Counted from the first letter of the stretch, positions 8,721 to 17,027 are shown. The stretch is DNA of 64,000 nucleotides from Bryobacteraceae bacterium (GCA_023384675.1 JAHDVK010000008.1:1-64000); one strand, 5' to 3'. Made by a program: numbers and translations. The notes: generated by a model from the sequence alone, not told the origin.

Positions 8721-9896
8721 TCAGATGTCCCATTCTCTCTTCCAGGTCACAAGCCGCTTCTCCATCCACGCGATGTTGCCCATGTGACAGGCCATAGCAC
8801 CGAAGTGCCCTTGCTCAACAGTGGCGGTTGGGTCTTCGCGGCTACGAATGCAGTCGATCCAATTCTGCATGTGCTGGTCCCGAACACCTTTGGCCGTGAT
8901 TGCTCCGGCTGCATCCCTGGCTCCTGATGGGAGGAACCGGTAGCCAGACCGGAAGATATGCAGCCTTCCACCGCTACCTATGAACACAATGTCGGCACTT
9001 TCAAAACCGACACGATCGGTCACGCTGGCTTCAAAGGTGACCGTCAGTCTTTCCGGGTACTCGGCAACCAGGTTTACGTTGTCCGGCGTGTCCCGCCCGT
9101 CGTTGAATTCGTAGACCCCGCCTAGCGTAGCCACCGAGGTCGGGCGGGTGACGCCGAGAAACCACTGAACCACGTCCACCATGTGCACGAACAGACCACC
9201 CGTCTGGCCGCAACACAAATCCATGTAGGAGAAGCGGTTGAAATACCGCTTCGGATCCCAGGGAACTTTAGGAAGAGAACCCAGGCAGGCGTCCCAGTCC
9301 AAACCTTGCGGCTTGCTCTCCAACCCGGGAGGGGGAGCGAGCCGATAGCCGCTGTTGTTGTTCCAAATTGTCCGCACCATGTGGACACGGCCAATCTGAC
9401 CGCTGTCGATAAAACGTTGCTTCGCATCGAGGAAGTGCTCTGTGCTGCGCTGCTGTACGCCCGTTTGCAGGACACGCTTGTTCTCGCGGACCGCCTTCAC
9501 TAGGGGCGGTCCCTGCATGGGCTGTGAAGTCATCGGCTTTTCGACATAAACATCCTTGCCCGCACGGCACGCGTCAATGCTGATCTGCGAGTGAGTGTTG
9601 TCCCATGTAGCCACGATTACGCCGTCGATGTCCTTCCGGTTCAGCAGAGCGTGGTACTCGGCGTACTTCGCGACGTCTGGCCCTGCAATGCCGAGAGCCT
9701 TGTCGCATCGCTGGTCCCAGGCGTCGCAGACCGCCACCCATTGGACGTTTGGACACTTGCTGGCCTCCCGCATCAGGTATGACCCACGCCCGCCCGTGCC
9801 GACGATGCCTATCCTCACGCGGTCGTTCGCTCCCAGTATTCGCGAGGCCGAGAGGGCCGTGGCGGCGGAGAAGAGCGCGCGGCGTGAGGGACTCAT
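8721..9896 (-). CDS. TAT-exported Gfo/Idh/MocA family oxidoreductase
   Basis: 391 aa from the ATG at 9896, which overlaps the stop of the upstream isomerase (ATGA) and places a twin-arginine signal at the start (SRRALFSAATALSASR, 4-19). The Rossmann motif IGIVGTGGRGSYL lies at 29-41 and EKP at 119-121. The C-terminal domain carries GGLFVHMVDVVQW, the His/Asp face of the substrate pocket. It is a paralogue of the oxidoreductase at 2943-4190 but clearly diverged. Coupling to a cytoplasmic-type isomerase gene and proximity to the TonB receptor (168 bp) support a shared sugar pathway. Confidence 0.85.
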   Translation of the reverse strand: MSPSRRALFSAATALSASRILGANDRVRIGIVGTGGRGSYLMREASKCPNVQWVAVCDAWDQRCDKALGIAGPDVAKYAEYHALLNRKDIDGVIVATWDNTHSQISIDACRAGKDVYVEKPMTSQPMQGPPLVKAVRENKRVLQTGVQQRSTEHFLDAKQRFIDSGQIGRVHMVRTIWNNNSGYRLAPPPGLESKPQGLDWDACLGSLPKVPWDPKRYFNRFSYMDLCCGQTGGLFVHMVDVVQWFLGVTRPTSVATLGGVYEFNDGRDTPDNVNLVAEYPERLTVTFEASVTDRVGFESADIVFIGSGGRLHIFRSGYRFLPSGARDAAGAITAKGVRDQHMQNWIDCIRSREDPTATVEQGHFGAMACHMGNIAWMEKRLVTWKREWDI

Positions 9897-10756
9897 GAGG
9901 CCGCCTCGTTCCCAGTAGTTGCCAAGGACTGCGCCGCCAAAATATTGTCCAGGTGCGCGAGACTCGCGGCCGCTTGCTTCGGCGTTCCGCACTCCACCGA
10001 CAGAGCACCGCTCCAGCCAGCGTCCCGCAATATATCAATCACCTTCGCCCAATCGATCACTCCCTCGCCGCATGCGCAACCCACCGGCGTGCCTGTTACT
10101 TTGCCTTGCTCGTCTGCAGCTTGCGTCGCCGAAATATCCTTGGCATGCACGTGCACCAGAAGACTCAGCACGGCCTTCAGCCCTTCATATGGGTCTTCGC
10201 CGCCAAGGAACGCGTTTCCGGTATCGTAGTTGACCTTTAGCATCGGCGAGTCAACCAGCGTGGCGACCCTCAGGAGTCCTTCCGTTTTCGTTGTGATGCT
10301 CTGGTGGGGCTCAATAGCGACGTATATTCCATAGCGCTCGGCCACCTGGAGTACTTTCTTCAGGGTGTATCGCATCACCTGAAAACACTCTTCGTCATCC
10401 AGCCAACCGGGACGGATCCCTTCGTCAGTGCAGACTACGGGCGCGCCGATCGCTGCTGCGAGGCGGATGGCCTTCTCAAGACACGGCACGCTGATCTCGG
10501 GCCGCATCAATGGCATGTGCGCACTCAGTCCGGAGGCGCGCACGTTGTATCGGTCCAATATGTCCTTCATCTCCAGAGGATCGTTGTCCATCGAAAAGGA
10601 ATGAAAATAGCCTGCTTCGCTGAGCAACTCGCGGCCATTGTGCACCATCGGTTCAACCCAGCGGTAGCCTATTTCTGAAGCTCTTCGCACGCCCTCGTCG
10701 AAAGACTTGTCCTCGCATCGGATGAATTCCATGTTCAGGCCAGCTTCAATGAGCAT
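9893..10756 (-). CDS. Sugar phosphate isomerase/epimerase (xylose-isomerase-like TIM barrel)
   Basis: 287 aa. The metal site typical of this family is visible: Glu149 (VAIEPHQ), Asp178 (VNYDTGN), His204 (HVHAKDI) and Glu255 (SVECGT). No signal peptide, so cytoplasmic. Family members isomerise or epimerise sugars and keto-sugars (for example 3-keto-sugars, hydroxypyruvate, tagatose), so specificity cannot be read. It is translationally coupled to the Gfo/Idh/MocA gene downstream, as often seen in keto-glycoside catabolic clusters. It may be the first gene of the main minus-strand transcript. Confidence 0.85.
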   Translation of the reverse strand: MLIEAGLNMEFIRCEDKSFDEGVRRASEIGYRWVEPMVHNGRELLSEAGYFHSFSMDNDPLEMKDILDRYNVRASGLSAHMPLMRPEISVPCLEKAIRLAAAIGAPVVCTDEGIRPGWLDDEECFQVMRYTLKKVLQVAERYGIYVAIEPHQSITTKTEGLLRVATLVDSPMLKVNYDTGNAFLGGEDPYEGLKAVLSLLVHVHAKDISATQAADEQGKVTGTPVGCACGEGVIDWAKVIDILRDAGWSGALSVECGTPKQAAASLAHLDNILAAQSLATTGNEAAS

Positions 10757-11295
10757 CGTGAACCAGTTCCTTTCTCAAACAACTTTGTAAACCCTGAACG
10801 TCTTTGTGGCAGTTTAACGCTGAACGACCCGGTTGTCGTGCGATTCGCTTCAGGTGAAAGATTTCATACGTCGATTTTTCAAGAGCCCCACCGTCCAGAC
10901 CTTCCGGGACTACGAAGACCCCTCCGTGGACCCGCGTGTCAACTTTCTGTCGGTGACAGTGCTGCCGTCATAGCGGGCCGTGCAAGCTGAAGGTGTGGAT
11001 GAGGGCTACCGCCAGGTTGCCTCGAGCGGTTGGGAAGCATCCAGAACATGACTGCCACACCGTGATCCAGGCAGCAACTCCCTTGGCTCATCCGTGGTGG
11101 TGGCATCGGAACGGCTGACTTCGCCTCGTTGCGATATATAGAGGGGGCGGCCCCGTATTTCGTTGCCCGGAGACAAACGGGCCGGTGCTAAGTGCGCGAG
11201 CCAGCGGACATGCAGGCGTGGGGTTCTCTAGCCAGACTCACGGAAACTTTGCCGCCTGTGATGCTGGCCGCCGGAATCGCATCACCCGGACAGCT
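10757..11295. other. Intergenic region between the two isomerase genes
   Basis: 539 bp without a recognised family gene. It should contain the promoter of the minus-strand operon near 10760-10850 and the 3' end of the frameshifted isomerase. The only protein-like frame is the short plus-strand ORF at 10854-10973. An AT-rich patch (GCGATATATAGAGG) lies near 11130. No hairpin strong enough to call a terminator was found. Confidence 0.4.
10854..10973 (+). CDS. Possible 39-aa small protein or gene remnant
   Basis: A GTG-initiated frame closed by TAG at 10971. The product has natural-looking composition, beginning KDFIRRFFKSPTVQTF and continuing with RDYEDPSVDPRVNF, unlike shadow frames in this GC-rich DNA. 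The ribosome binding site is weak. No match recalled. It may be a genuine small gene or the remnant of a longer protein whose upstream part is gone, since the frame is closed by a TGA only 30 nt before the GTG. Confidence 0.25.
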   Translation: MKDFIRRFFKSPTVQTFRDYEDPSVDPRVNFLSVTVLPS

Positions 11296-12154
11296 TCACG
11301 CCAGCGCCCGCCTGCAGAACTCAAAGCAGCGCTTCACCTCCGTGAACGAGTCCGACGTGCCCTTGTACTCATACTGAATCGTCGCAGGGAATGGATACCG
11401 CTCGCGCTTCATCAGCAGCAAGATCTCGTGCAGCGGCGTGTCTCCTTCGCCCCATGGCATCTGTGCACCCTGCCTGGCCTTTCGGTCGCACAGGTCAATG
11501 TTGGTAATGCGTTTGTGATTCCGGCGCATCCACTCCACAGGGTCGTATCCGGCGGCAAAGTAGTGCCCAACGTCCAAATTGGCGCCGATATACTTCGACA
11601 GCGAGAGCGCCAGTTCGAAGCTCTCCGGTGTGGCGAACTCATTAGGGTTTCGACATGTTCGAGTGGTTGTGGACACCGTAGGGAATCTTGTACGATTCCG
11701 CGAAAGGGACAACCCTGCGCACCGCGCTCACAGTAGAGGAACCCGTCATCACGCCCACTCCCAGCGCGCGGGCAAATTGAAACCCACGTTCAATCTCCTC
11801 GTCCGTGAAGTCGTCTCGAACACTATAAATCAAGCCCCGGAGAGGTAGGCCGCCTTGTTCGAACAATTTGCGCGCGGACCTGTAGGCCTCAAGCCCCTGG
11901 GTCAGCCGCCACCTCCGGAGTTCCTCGCGCCCTTCCACATTGCGTCTGAAGCCCAGCGCGCGCTCGAGGTGTCCATGGTCCAGTTCGCAATAGCCAATGC
12001 CTACAGCTACTTGCGCCTTGATTGCCTCTTCCAGCGGCAGGTCGCGGAAACTATACGTCATGTTACTGATTCGCACGCCATTCACATCGGCTGCGTGCGA
12101 ACAGAGAGTGGCCACCCCGGTGGCCATCGTCACGAAGTTTCTTCGCGAGTACAT
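11296..12154 (-). pseudogene. Frameshifted exported sugar isomerase/epimerase
   Basis: Two overlapping minus frames together encode one TIM-barrel isomerase. The N-terminal part starts at the ATG at 12154 with a TAT-like signal (YSRRNFVTMATGVATLCS) and runs to VHNHSNMSKP followed by TAA near 11644; the C-terminal part resumes in the +1 frame with NPNEFATPESFELAL and contains ANLDVGHYFAAG (Asp/His) and IQYEYKG (Glu) metal-site elements. The switch lies at 11645-11652, where mRNA reads AAA CCC TAA. A one-base indel, a sequencing error, or slippage at CCC-TAA would all give this. If intact it would be about 285 aa and the first gene facing the AraC regulator. Confidence 0.75.
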
Positions 12155-12326
12155 TATGCCCTCATTCCTGCGCAGGAGTCGGCCCACTGTGCGTCCCGCA
12201 TCTTGGTTCGGCGCAATGAGCATCTCGCACAGCATCCTCTCATACGTACTTCTGAGAAATTCTAACCCTTTACTCACCTCCTGTCGTGTGATAGCTTTCA
12301 GTCGGAGGATTTCGCACAAAGGGCCA
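12155..12326. promoter_or_regulatory. Divergent promoter region between araC-type regulator and sugar locus
   Basis: 172 bp separate the start of the frameshifted isomerase (minus) from the AraC regulator (plus). By analogy with other AraC-controlled sugar loci this is the most likely site of regulator binding and of both promoters. No -35/-10 pair or direct-repeat operator is clear enough by eye to give coordinates. Confidence 0.4.
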
Positions 12327-13355
12327 ATGAGACGAAAGATCCCAATCTTCAAAACCCGAGGTGAGTCCTATGTGGCCGACAGCTGTCAACCGCTCGTCGA
12401 TGCCGTGGCTCGGGGGAGCGTCCAGCTTCAGGCGCTCGTTCATGGCCACTACCCTGGTAGGTTGCTTCCGTCCGGAGTTCTCCCAGGACTGAAGACCGTG
12501 GGCTATTGGAGTGCGACGGAACACCAGGATTGGGGACTCCCCATGCACCTGAACGAAGGGATCGAAATCACTTTCCTTGAAAGCGGCAGACTATCGTTCT
12601 CTGTAGGCGCAACATCCTACACGCTCCTACCCAACTCACTCACTGTTACGAGGCCGTGGCAGAGTCACCGGGTGGGGGATCCCAGCGTAGCCCCAGGTAA
12701 ACTTCACTGGCTAATACTCGATGTCGGTGTTCGGCGGCCAAATCAGGAATGGACATGGCCGAACTGGATCATGCTCTCTGCGACAGATCGAAAGGAACTG
12801 GCCAGTATTCTCCGGCAGACGCAGCAACCAGTCTGGAAGGGCTCCGGTGAAATCCGGCACTGCGTTCGCTCCATGTCGTTGGCCATCGAAGCGGATCGCG
12901 AAGGGAGCAGTGTTTCGGCGATCACGATTCGCATTAACGAGTTGCTGATGCTGCTACTCGATCTACTGAAGAGTCGGAAACCACGCCTCGATGAGGGCCT
13001 GACGAGTTCCCGCGCCAGCGTTCAGATGTTCCTCGACGATCTAGTTCTTCACCCGGAGCACCTTTCGCTCGAATGGACGGTCGAGGAAATGGCCGAGTCC
13101 TGCGGGCTTGGCGTGACTCAATTCGTATATATTGTGAACCAGTTGACCAACATGGCACCTGCGCATTTCCTTAGCCACTGCCGTCTCGATCATGCGTCCA
13201 AGCTGCTTTGTCACGCGGCAGCGACGTCTGTCACGGATGTCGCCCAGATCTGCGGTTTTTCTTCGAGCCAGTATTTTGCAAATGCGTTCCGCAAGAGATT
13301 TGGCTGCACGCCGACCGAGTTCAGGAGGACACGCGGCGTTTGCCCGTCGCAATAA
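12327..13355 (+). CDS. AraC-family transcriptional regulator
   Basis: 342 aa from the ATG at 12327, preceded by AAAGGG. The frame is open further upstream, but those residues are the antisense of the divergent gene. The N-terminal half has a cupin-like sensor (GIEITFLESGRLSFSVG, TLLPNSLTVTRPWQSHRVG); the C-terminal 100 residues hold the two AraC helix-turn-helix motifs (LSLEWTVEEMAESCGLG and TSVTDVAQICGFSSSQYFAN) and end in the family's FGCTPTEFRR. It is divergent from the sugar locus, so it is the obvious candidate for sensing the sugar and activating that cluster. Confidence 0.88.
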   Translation: MRRKIPIFKTRGESYVADSCQPLVDAVARGSVQLQALVHGHYPGRLLPSGVLPGLKTVGYWSATEHQDWGLPMHLNEGIEITFLESGRLSFSVGATSYTLLPNSLTVTRPWQSHRVGDPSVAPGKLHWLILDVGVRRPNQEWTWPNWIMLSATDRKELASILRQTQQPVWKGSGEIRHCVRSMSLAIEADREGSSVSAITIRINELLMLLLDLLKSRKPRLDEGLTSSRASVQMFLDDLVLHPEHLSLEWTVEEMAESCGLGVTQFVYIVNQLTNMAPAHFLSHCRLDHASKLLCHAAATSVTDVAQICGFSSSQYFANAFRKRFGCTPTEFRRTRGVCPSQ

Positions 13356-13889
13356 CCACGTATGGCGGTAGCGTCGTGGACTGGCAACGCGGCTCCGTAG
13401 GTTCGGCTTCTCAATCAATCCCCGTTTCCGTTGGGAGTGCCTCACTATCCGAGCCGTGAGGTACAGTCCAGCCGCGCCCACATCGCACGTCGCATATTTA
13501 GAATCAATGAGTTGCGAGATTTCCTCTCTTTTCAATTAGTTTCGCAGATATTTGACGTGGGGAGCCAATTTCCTGCGATGCACCATGACTTCTCCGCAGA
13601 GCCCACTGGGTCACATGGGATGAGACGCGCAACGCAGTGGCTGCTGCTGGTCCTTCCCACGCCTCTGAAACCCCAACCCACCCCCACCTGCAAACCCAAC
13701 CTCCACAACCACTTACCGCCGAATCCCCGCAAACTTCAGCCTCGCTCAGTAGTGACATGAACGGTTGGATTTCGCGGACCGCACCCTCAATCACTCTTCT
13801 CAACGACATTGCCCCCCACCCCCCAACCCCAACCCCCACAACCACTTACCGCGAAATCCCCGCAAACTTCAGCCCCGCTCAGTAGCAAC
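13356..13889. other. Gene-poor stretch with C-rich tracts and a duplicated 65-bp sequence
   Basis: No protein-like frame. From 13660 to 13850 the plus strand is strongly C-rich (runs of CCCCAACC and CCCCCAC). A sequence is present twice, with few differences, in the repeats listed separately. This looks like recombination scrap between the sugar locus and the comM fragments. Confidence 0.5.
13703..13767 (+). repeat. Direct repeat copy 1 (about 65 bp)
   Basis: Shares with copy 2 the segments CCACAACCACTTACCG, AATCCCCGCAAACTTCAGCC, CGCTCAGTAG and ACATGAACGGTTG, with only a few substitutions. It is followed by unique sequence. Confidence 0.75.
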
Positions 13890-13900
13890 ATGAACGGTTG
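13835..13900 (+). repeat. Direct repeat copy 2, abutting the comM fragment
   Basis: Same segments as copy 1. Its last bases (ATGAACGGTTG) run straight into comM coding sequence at about 13899, replacing the MNPC start of the zinc-knuckle region normally seen in ComM, so the repeat end marks a recombination junction. Confidence 0.7.
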
Positions 13901-14363
13901 CAAATGCGGCTTCCACGGCGACCCCACCCGCGAATGCCGCTGCACCGGCGCGCAGATTGCCCAGTATCTGGGGAAGATCTCGGGGCCGTTGCTGGACCGG
14001 ATCGACTTGCACGTAGAAGTGCCCGCGGTTCCGTTTCAGGAGTTGCGGACCAAAGCCGCCGGCGCCGGTTCGGCCGAAATGCGCAAACGCGTGCTGGCCG
14101 CCCGCGAACTCCAGTCCAACCGCGGCTTTATCAACGCCGAAATCCCCTCGAGCCAGATCCGCAAAATCTGCCCGCTGGACGATTCCGGCGAACGCACCCT
14201 TGAGTTGGCCGTCAAACGCATGGGCTTCTCCGCCCGCGCCCACGACCGCATCCTCAAAGTCGCCCGCACCATCGCGGACCTCGCCAAAAGCGAAAATATC
14301 GCCGCCAAACACGTCGCCGAAGCCGTCCAATACCGCTCGCTCGACCGCTCCTATTGGGGCTGA
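13890..14363 (+). pseudogene. comM: comM (YifB, Mg-chelatase-like AAA+) 3' fragment
   Basis: 157 codons corresponding to the C-terminal third of ComM: the CKCGFHGDPTRECRCT Cys knuckle, ISGPLLDRIDLHVEVP and the terminal helical bundle ending in YRSLDRSYWG. The AAA+ core with Walker motifs (about 350 residues in full-length ComM) is absent upstream; the frame instead enters the C-rich repeat. Full-length ComM is a branch-migration helicase used in natural transformation. This copy cannot hydrolyse ATP and is best treated as a truncated gene. The ATG at 13890 comes from the repeat, not from comM. Confidence 0.85.
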
Positions 14364-14394
14364 GCGGCCCGCCCGAAACTCCTCTGGAGGCGCT

Positions 14395-14634
14395 ATGGTC
14401 CCTAGTATGGAGCCTGTCCACATCAGCGAGCAGGAACTTGAGGGCAACCTCCGTGCCTTGCTGCAGCGCGTGGAGGGCGGCGTGGAGGTCATCATCGAAC
14501 GCGACGCCCGCCCCGTGGCGGTGCTCCGCGCTCCCGCGCCCGCCCGCCGCCGCATCTCCGAATGTATCACTCTCATGCCGGTGGACTCCCCGGCTCTGCT
14601 CGACGCCGCGTTCGCCGCTGATGTTGATGCGCGA
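14395..14634 (+). pseudogene. Truncated Phd/YefM-type antitoxin fragment
   Basis: The frame starting at 14395 (internal ATG at 14407) reads VHISEQELEGNLRALLQRV, then VEVIIERDARPVAVLRAP and RRRISECITL, the usual pattern of Phd/YefM-like type II antitoxins. Just after FAADVDA, where the toxin-binding tail would begin, the sequence changes to a second comM fragment in another frame, so the antitoxin lacks its C-terminus and reads on into noncognate sequence as far as 14946. No PIN-type toxin gene follows. It is most likely a remnant. Confidence 0.7.
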
Positions 14635-14869
14635 ACGCGTCCTCGCCGCCCGCGAACTCCAGTCCACCCGCGGCTTCATCAACGCCGAAATCCCCTCCAG
14701 CCAGATCCGCAAAATCTGCCCGCTCGACGACTCCGGCGAACGCACCCTCGAACTCGCCGTCAAACGCCAGGGCCTCTCCGCCCGCCAAATGCTGGAAAAG
14801 CTCGCCCTGCAAACCGGGGACCAAAAGATCGGATTTCAGAGACAAGCAATCACTTTATCTCGGATCTGA
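14630..14869 (+). pseudogene. comM: Second comM 3' fragment (duplicate)
   Basis: From about 14630 to 14770 the sequence repeats comM codons already present at 14085-14225 (LAARELQSTRGFINAEIPSS and QIRKICPLDDSGERTLELAV), with scattered synonymous and a few nonsynonymous differences. After VKRQGLSAR it departs and ends with unrelated residues. The copies have therefore diverged for some time, unlike the exact 425-bp repeat further right. It is fused out of frame to the antitoxin fragment. Confidence 0.8.
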
Positions 14870-15090
14870 ATGCCTCCGGGCAGCCGCGAACACCCGAACC
14901 GACCGCGGCTATTCGCCCGCCGAGTTCTTTCAATTCCACAGGATGAATCGCTCGCCACAACGGTCTGCGGGTTGAGCGCCGAACACTCAGCCCCGCTCAC
15001 CGGACGGAGTTTGGCCATTGGGTGTCCCCGAAACCCCCGCAACCCGTGTAATGCCCCCGAAACCCGGCAGGTTCGCCTCTGTCCGGCCTG
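14870..15090. other. Intergenic stretch downstream of mscS
   Basis: No gene recognised. A short direct repeat of CCCCCGAAACCC type occurs near 15028-15065. The region separates the comM fragment (plus) from the convergent mscS gene (minus). Confidence 0.4.
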
Positions 15091-16053
15091 CTACTGTGCG
15101 GGTAGAGTCAAGGAAGCGGGGAGTGTCCGGAGGTGCAAGTCGCGCTGTGGGAAGGGAATCTCGATCCCCTCCCGGGCGAACTCCGCAAAAATGGCGAAAT
15201 AGAGTTCGCTGCGGAGCATGGGTGCGACGGATGTCCTGGTCTTCGTCCAGACTCGGAGATCAAAGTTCAGACTGCTATCCCCGAATCCTTCAAAAAGCAC
15301 ATCCGGGGCCGGTTCGCTCACCACGTCTTGATTGTCTCCGGCAACTCGGAGTAGCACCGTGCGCACATGAACGGGATCGGCGCTGTAACTGACGCCAACG
15401 GGTACATGGATGCGCACGAGCCGGTCGTTGGCAGTCCAATTGACCACCGGTTTGTCAATAAATTCACCGTTGGGGAGGACGACTACAATATTGTCGTTGG
15501 TCCGGACCCAGGTGCTTCGGGCGCCGATATGAATCACGTCCCCCATGAGGTTGGCAACCTCCACCCGGTCTCCCACTTTCACCGGGCGTTCGAATAGCAG
15601 GATAAGCCCCGAGATGAAGTTATTGGCGATCGATTGCAACCCGAGGCCGATGCCGATGCCAACCGCGCCGCCGAGCACGGCCAGCGTGCTCAAATCCACG
15701 CCGCTGGTTTGCAGGCCGATAGCGAGTCCGAGCACAAAGATGCCGTAGCCAGCGGCGCTCTCCAAAGCAAAGCGCTGACCTTGCTCCAGCGATAACCGGT
15801 CGAGAAGATGGCGCCGCAGCAACCTGCGAAACTGGCCCGCCAGGATGGCGAGCAAAACAAGAAACACCAGGACCTTCGCGATGTAACTCAATGAGATCCC
15901 GGCATCACCCAGATGAAAAAACGGCTGAGTCCAGAAATTCATTATCCATTTCCATGCCGAGCCGGGCGTACCACTCAAGGTGAAGCGTACGTGGGCAGTG
16001 GTGCCGGTGGCAAGGAGCGCGCCTACCAGTGGTGCGAACTGGGCCAGGATCAT
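15091..16053 (-). CDS. mscS: Small-conductance mechanosensitive channel (MscS family)
   Basis: 320 aa with a GGAGG ribosome binding site 8 nt before the ATG. Hydrophobic segments lie at about 1-20, 58-75 and 100-118, followed by the pore-lining TM3 signature (VLGGAVGIGIGLGLQS then IANNFISGLILLFERPVKVG). The cytoplasmic beta domain (VGDRVEVANLMGDVIHIGAR, VVLPNGEFIDKPVVNW) is complete. It releases osmolytes on hypo-osmotic shock. The first 42 codons and upstream region are duplicated exactly at 18516-18940. Confidence 0.9.
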   Translation of the reverse strand: MILAQFAPLVGALLATGTTAHVRFTLSGTPGSAWKWIMNFWTQPFFHLGDAGISLSYIAKVLVFLVLLAILAGQFRRLLRRHLLDRLSLEQGQRFALESAAGYGIFVLGLAIGLQTSGVDLSTLAVLGGAVGIGIGLGLQSIANNFISGLILLFERPVKVGDRVEVANLMGDVIHIGARSTWVRTNDNIVVVLPNGEFIDKPVVNWTANDRLVRIHVPVGVSYSADPVHVRTVLLRVAGDNQDVVSEPAPDVLFEGFGDSSLNFDLRVWTKTRTSVAPMLRSELYFAIFAEFAREGIEIPFPQRDLHLRTLPASLTLPAQ

Positions 16054-16260
16054 GACAGAGCCTCCATCGGAAATAGTTTCGCAGATGCGCGCATCGGATT
16101 TCGGAGGTCAGACTTCGGTTCGCTCAACGAGTTGCGGCAGGAACGCCCCTCAGGGAGTCCCCCCGCACAGATCCGGACGGCTGATGGGGCCGACGGGGTC
16201 CACCTCGGTTCCTGATCTACCCCTGAGAATTTTTGGGGGCAGATCGCCACCATACCTGAT
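16054..16260. promoter_or_regulatory. mscS upstream region, divergent from the RAYT remnant
   Basis: The region carries the GGAGG Shine-Dalgarno of mscS next to its start and, at 16221-16245, a CCCCTGAGAATTTTTGGGGG stretch with complementary C/G arms. An AT-rich GATTTTTGG block also precedes the intact RAYT start at 35090, suggesting this part is a remnant of the RAYT leader. Confidence 0.4.
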
Positions 16261-16350
16261 TTGCCCCGACTACCGCGCCTGGTTCTGCCAGGTATTCCCC
16301 ACCACATCACCCAACGCTCCACCCGCCGTTCGGGCCCGCGCGTGACCTGA
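16261..16350 (+). pseudogene. RAYT transposase N-terminal remnant, copy 1
   Basis: From a TTG at 16261 the frame encodes PRLPRLVLPGIPHHITQRS and stops ten codons later. It matches the start of the intact RAYT at 34398-35090 at 15 of the first 20 positions, including the diagnostic LPGIPHH-TQR phrase of Y1 REP-associated transposases. Everything downstream, including the HUH motif and catalytic Tyr, is missing. Confidence 0.8.
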
Positions 16351-16505
16351 AAATCGAACGCGATTCCCCGTCCACCCCCTCGAAAACATCAGCCTCAGCG
16401 ACATCCGCCCTGAATTCATGGGCGGCGGCGCCGGTCAGCGGAAAAACGGCAACCGGAACATTTGCCCCAGAGCCTATCATATTCACCAGGCAAGGGCGCC
16501 CGTAA
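16351..16505. other. Spacer after the repeat
   Basis: 155 bp without a coding signal, between copy 1 of the direct repeat and the stop of the histidine phosphatase. Confidence 0.3.
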
Positions 16506-17027
16506 CTACAGGTTGTATTCCCACCCAGGCTGCCAAGTCCATGGCGCGCCAATGACCTCAGCCAGGTCTCGCCCACTGGCCAGGTGTTCTAAGGCGTACC
16601 ACGGAGCACGGTGAGCAATCACGAGAACGGGCCCTCGACGATTCGCAAGGTCCTTTAGAAATGCCTCAACTCTGCGGACAACATCGCGGAAACTCTCGCC
16701 GCCTGGAAAGGCGTCATCGACGAATTTCACCCTTGCCTCATTCAGCTGTTGAATGGAACAACCAGACCAGGTACCGTAGTCGCATTCGCGTAATCGCCGA
16801 TCTGAAACGCGGTGAACGCCGGTTCGTGCAAATGCGATTTGAGCCGTGTCCACGGCTCGCTTCAGATCTGACGTGTATATTGTTCGAAACTTGCGTTCTG
16901 CATGGCGACGTCCCAGTTCCACGGCCTGAACACGCCCCGACTCGGATAGAGGTGTATCCAAATGCCCGGATGCCACACCCCGTTCGTTATCTTGCGACGT
17001 GGAATGAGTTTCAAACCACAACTCCAT
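16506..17027 (-). CDS. Histidine phosphatase family protein with altered RHG motif
   Basis: 173 aa from the ATG at 17027; an earlier ATG at 17066 would add 13 residues before the usual N-terminal strand. Layout is that of the phosphoglycerate-mutase-like branch: ASGHLDTPLSESGRVQA, IYTSDLKRAVDTAQIA, LRECDYGTWSG and VLVIAHRAPW (second catalytic His). The canonical RHG is THS (LWFETHSTSQDNE): the nucleophile His remains but the phosphate-binding Arg is lost. It may be a low-activity or repurposed enzyme. Neighbours are repeats, so no pathway can be inferred. Confidence 0.75.
   Translation of the reverse strand: MELWFETHSTSQDNERGVASGHLDTPLSESGRVQAVELGRRHAERKFRTIYTSDLKRAVDTAQIAFARTGVHRVSDRRLRECDYGTWSGCSIQQLNEARVKFVDDAFPGGESFRDVVRRVEAFLKDLANRRGPVLVIAHRAPWYALEHLASGRDLAEVIGAPWTWQPGWEYNL

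Larger units (their letters stand above)
15927..16351 (+). repeat. 425-bp direct repeat, copy 1
   Basis: Identical by eye to 18516-18940 (offset 2589). It spans, on the plus strand, the 5' end of mscS (codons 42 to 1, antisense), its upstream region, and a 29-codon RAYT N-terminal remnant. The left edge is inside mscS and the right edge one base beyond the RAYT remnant's stop codon. This copy is the original for the mscS part, since mscS is complete here. Confidence 0.92.

Noticed and set aside
13660-13900. Possible CRISPR array or tandem repeat in the C-rich stretch
   Set aside because: Only two copies of the 65-bp unit with no regular spacing or spacers; C-rich runs are simple sequence.
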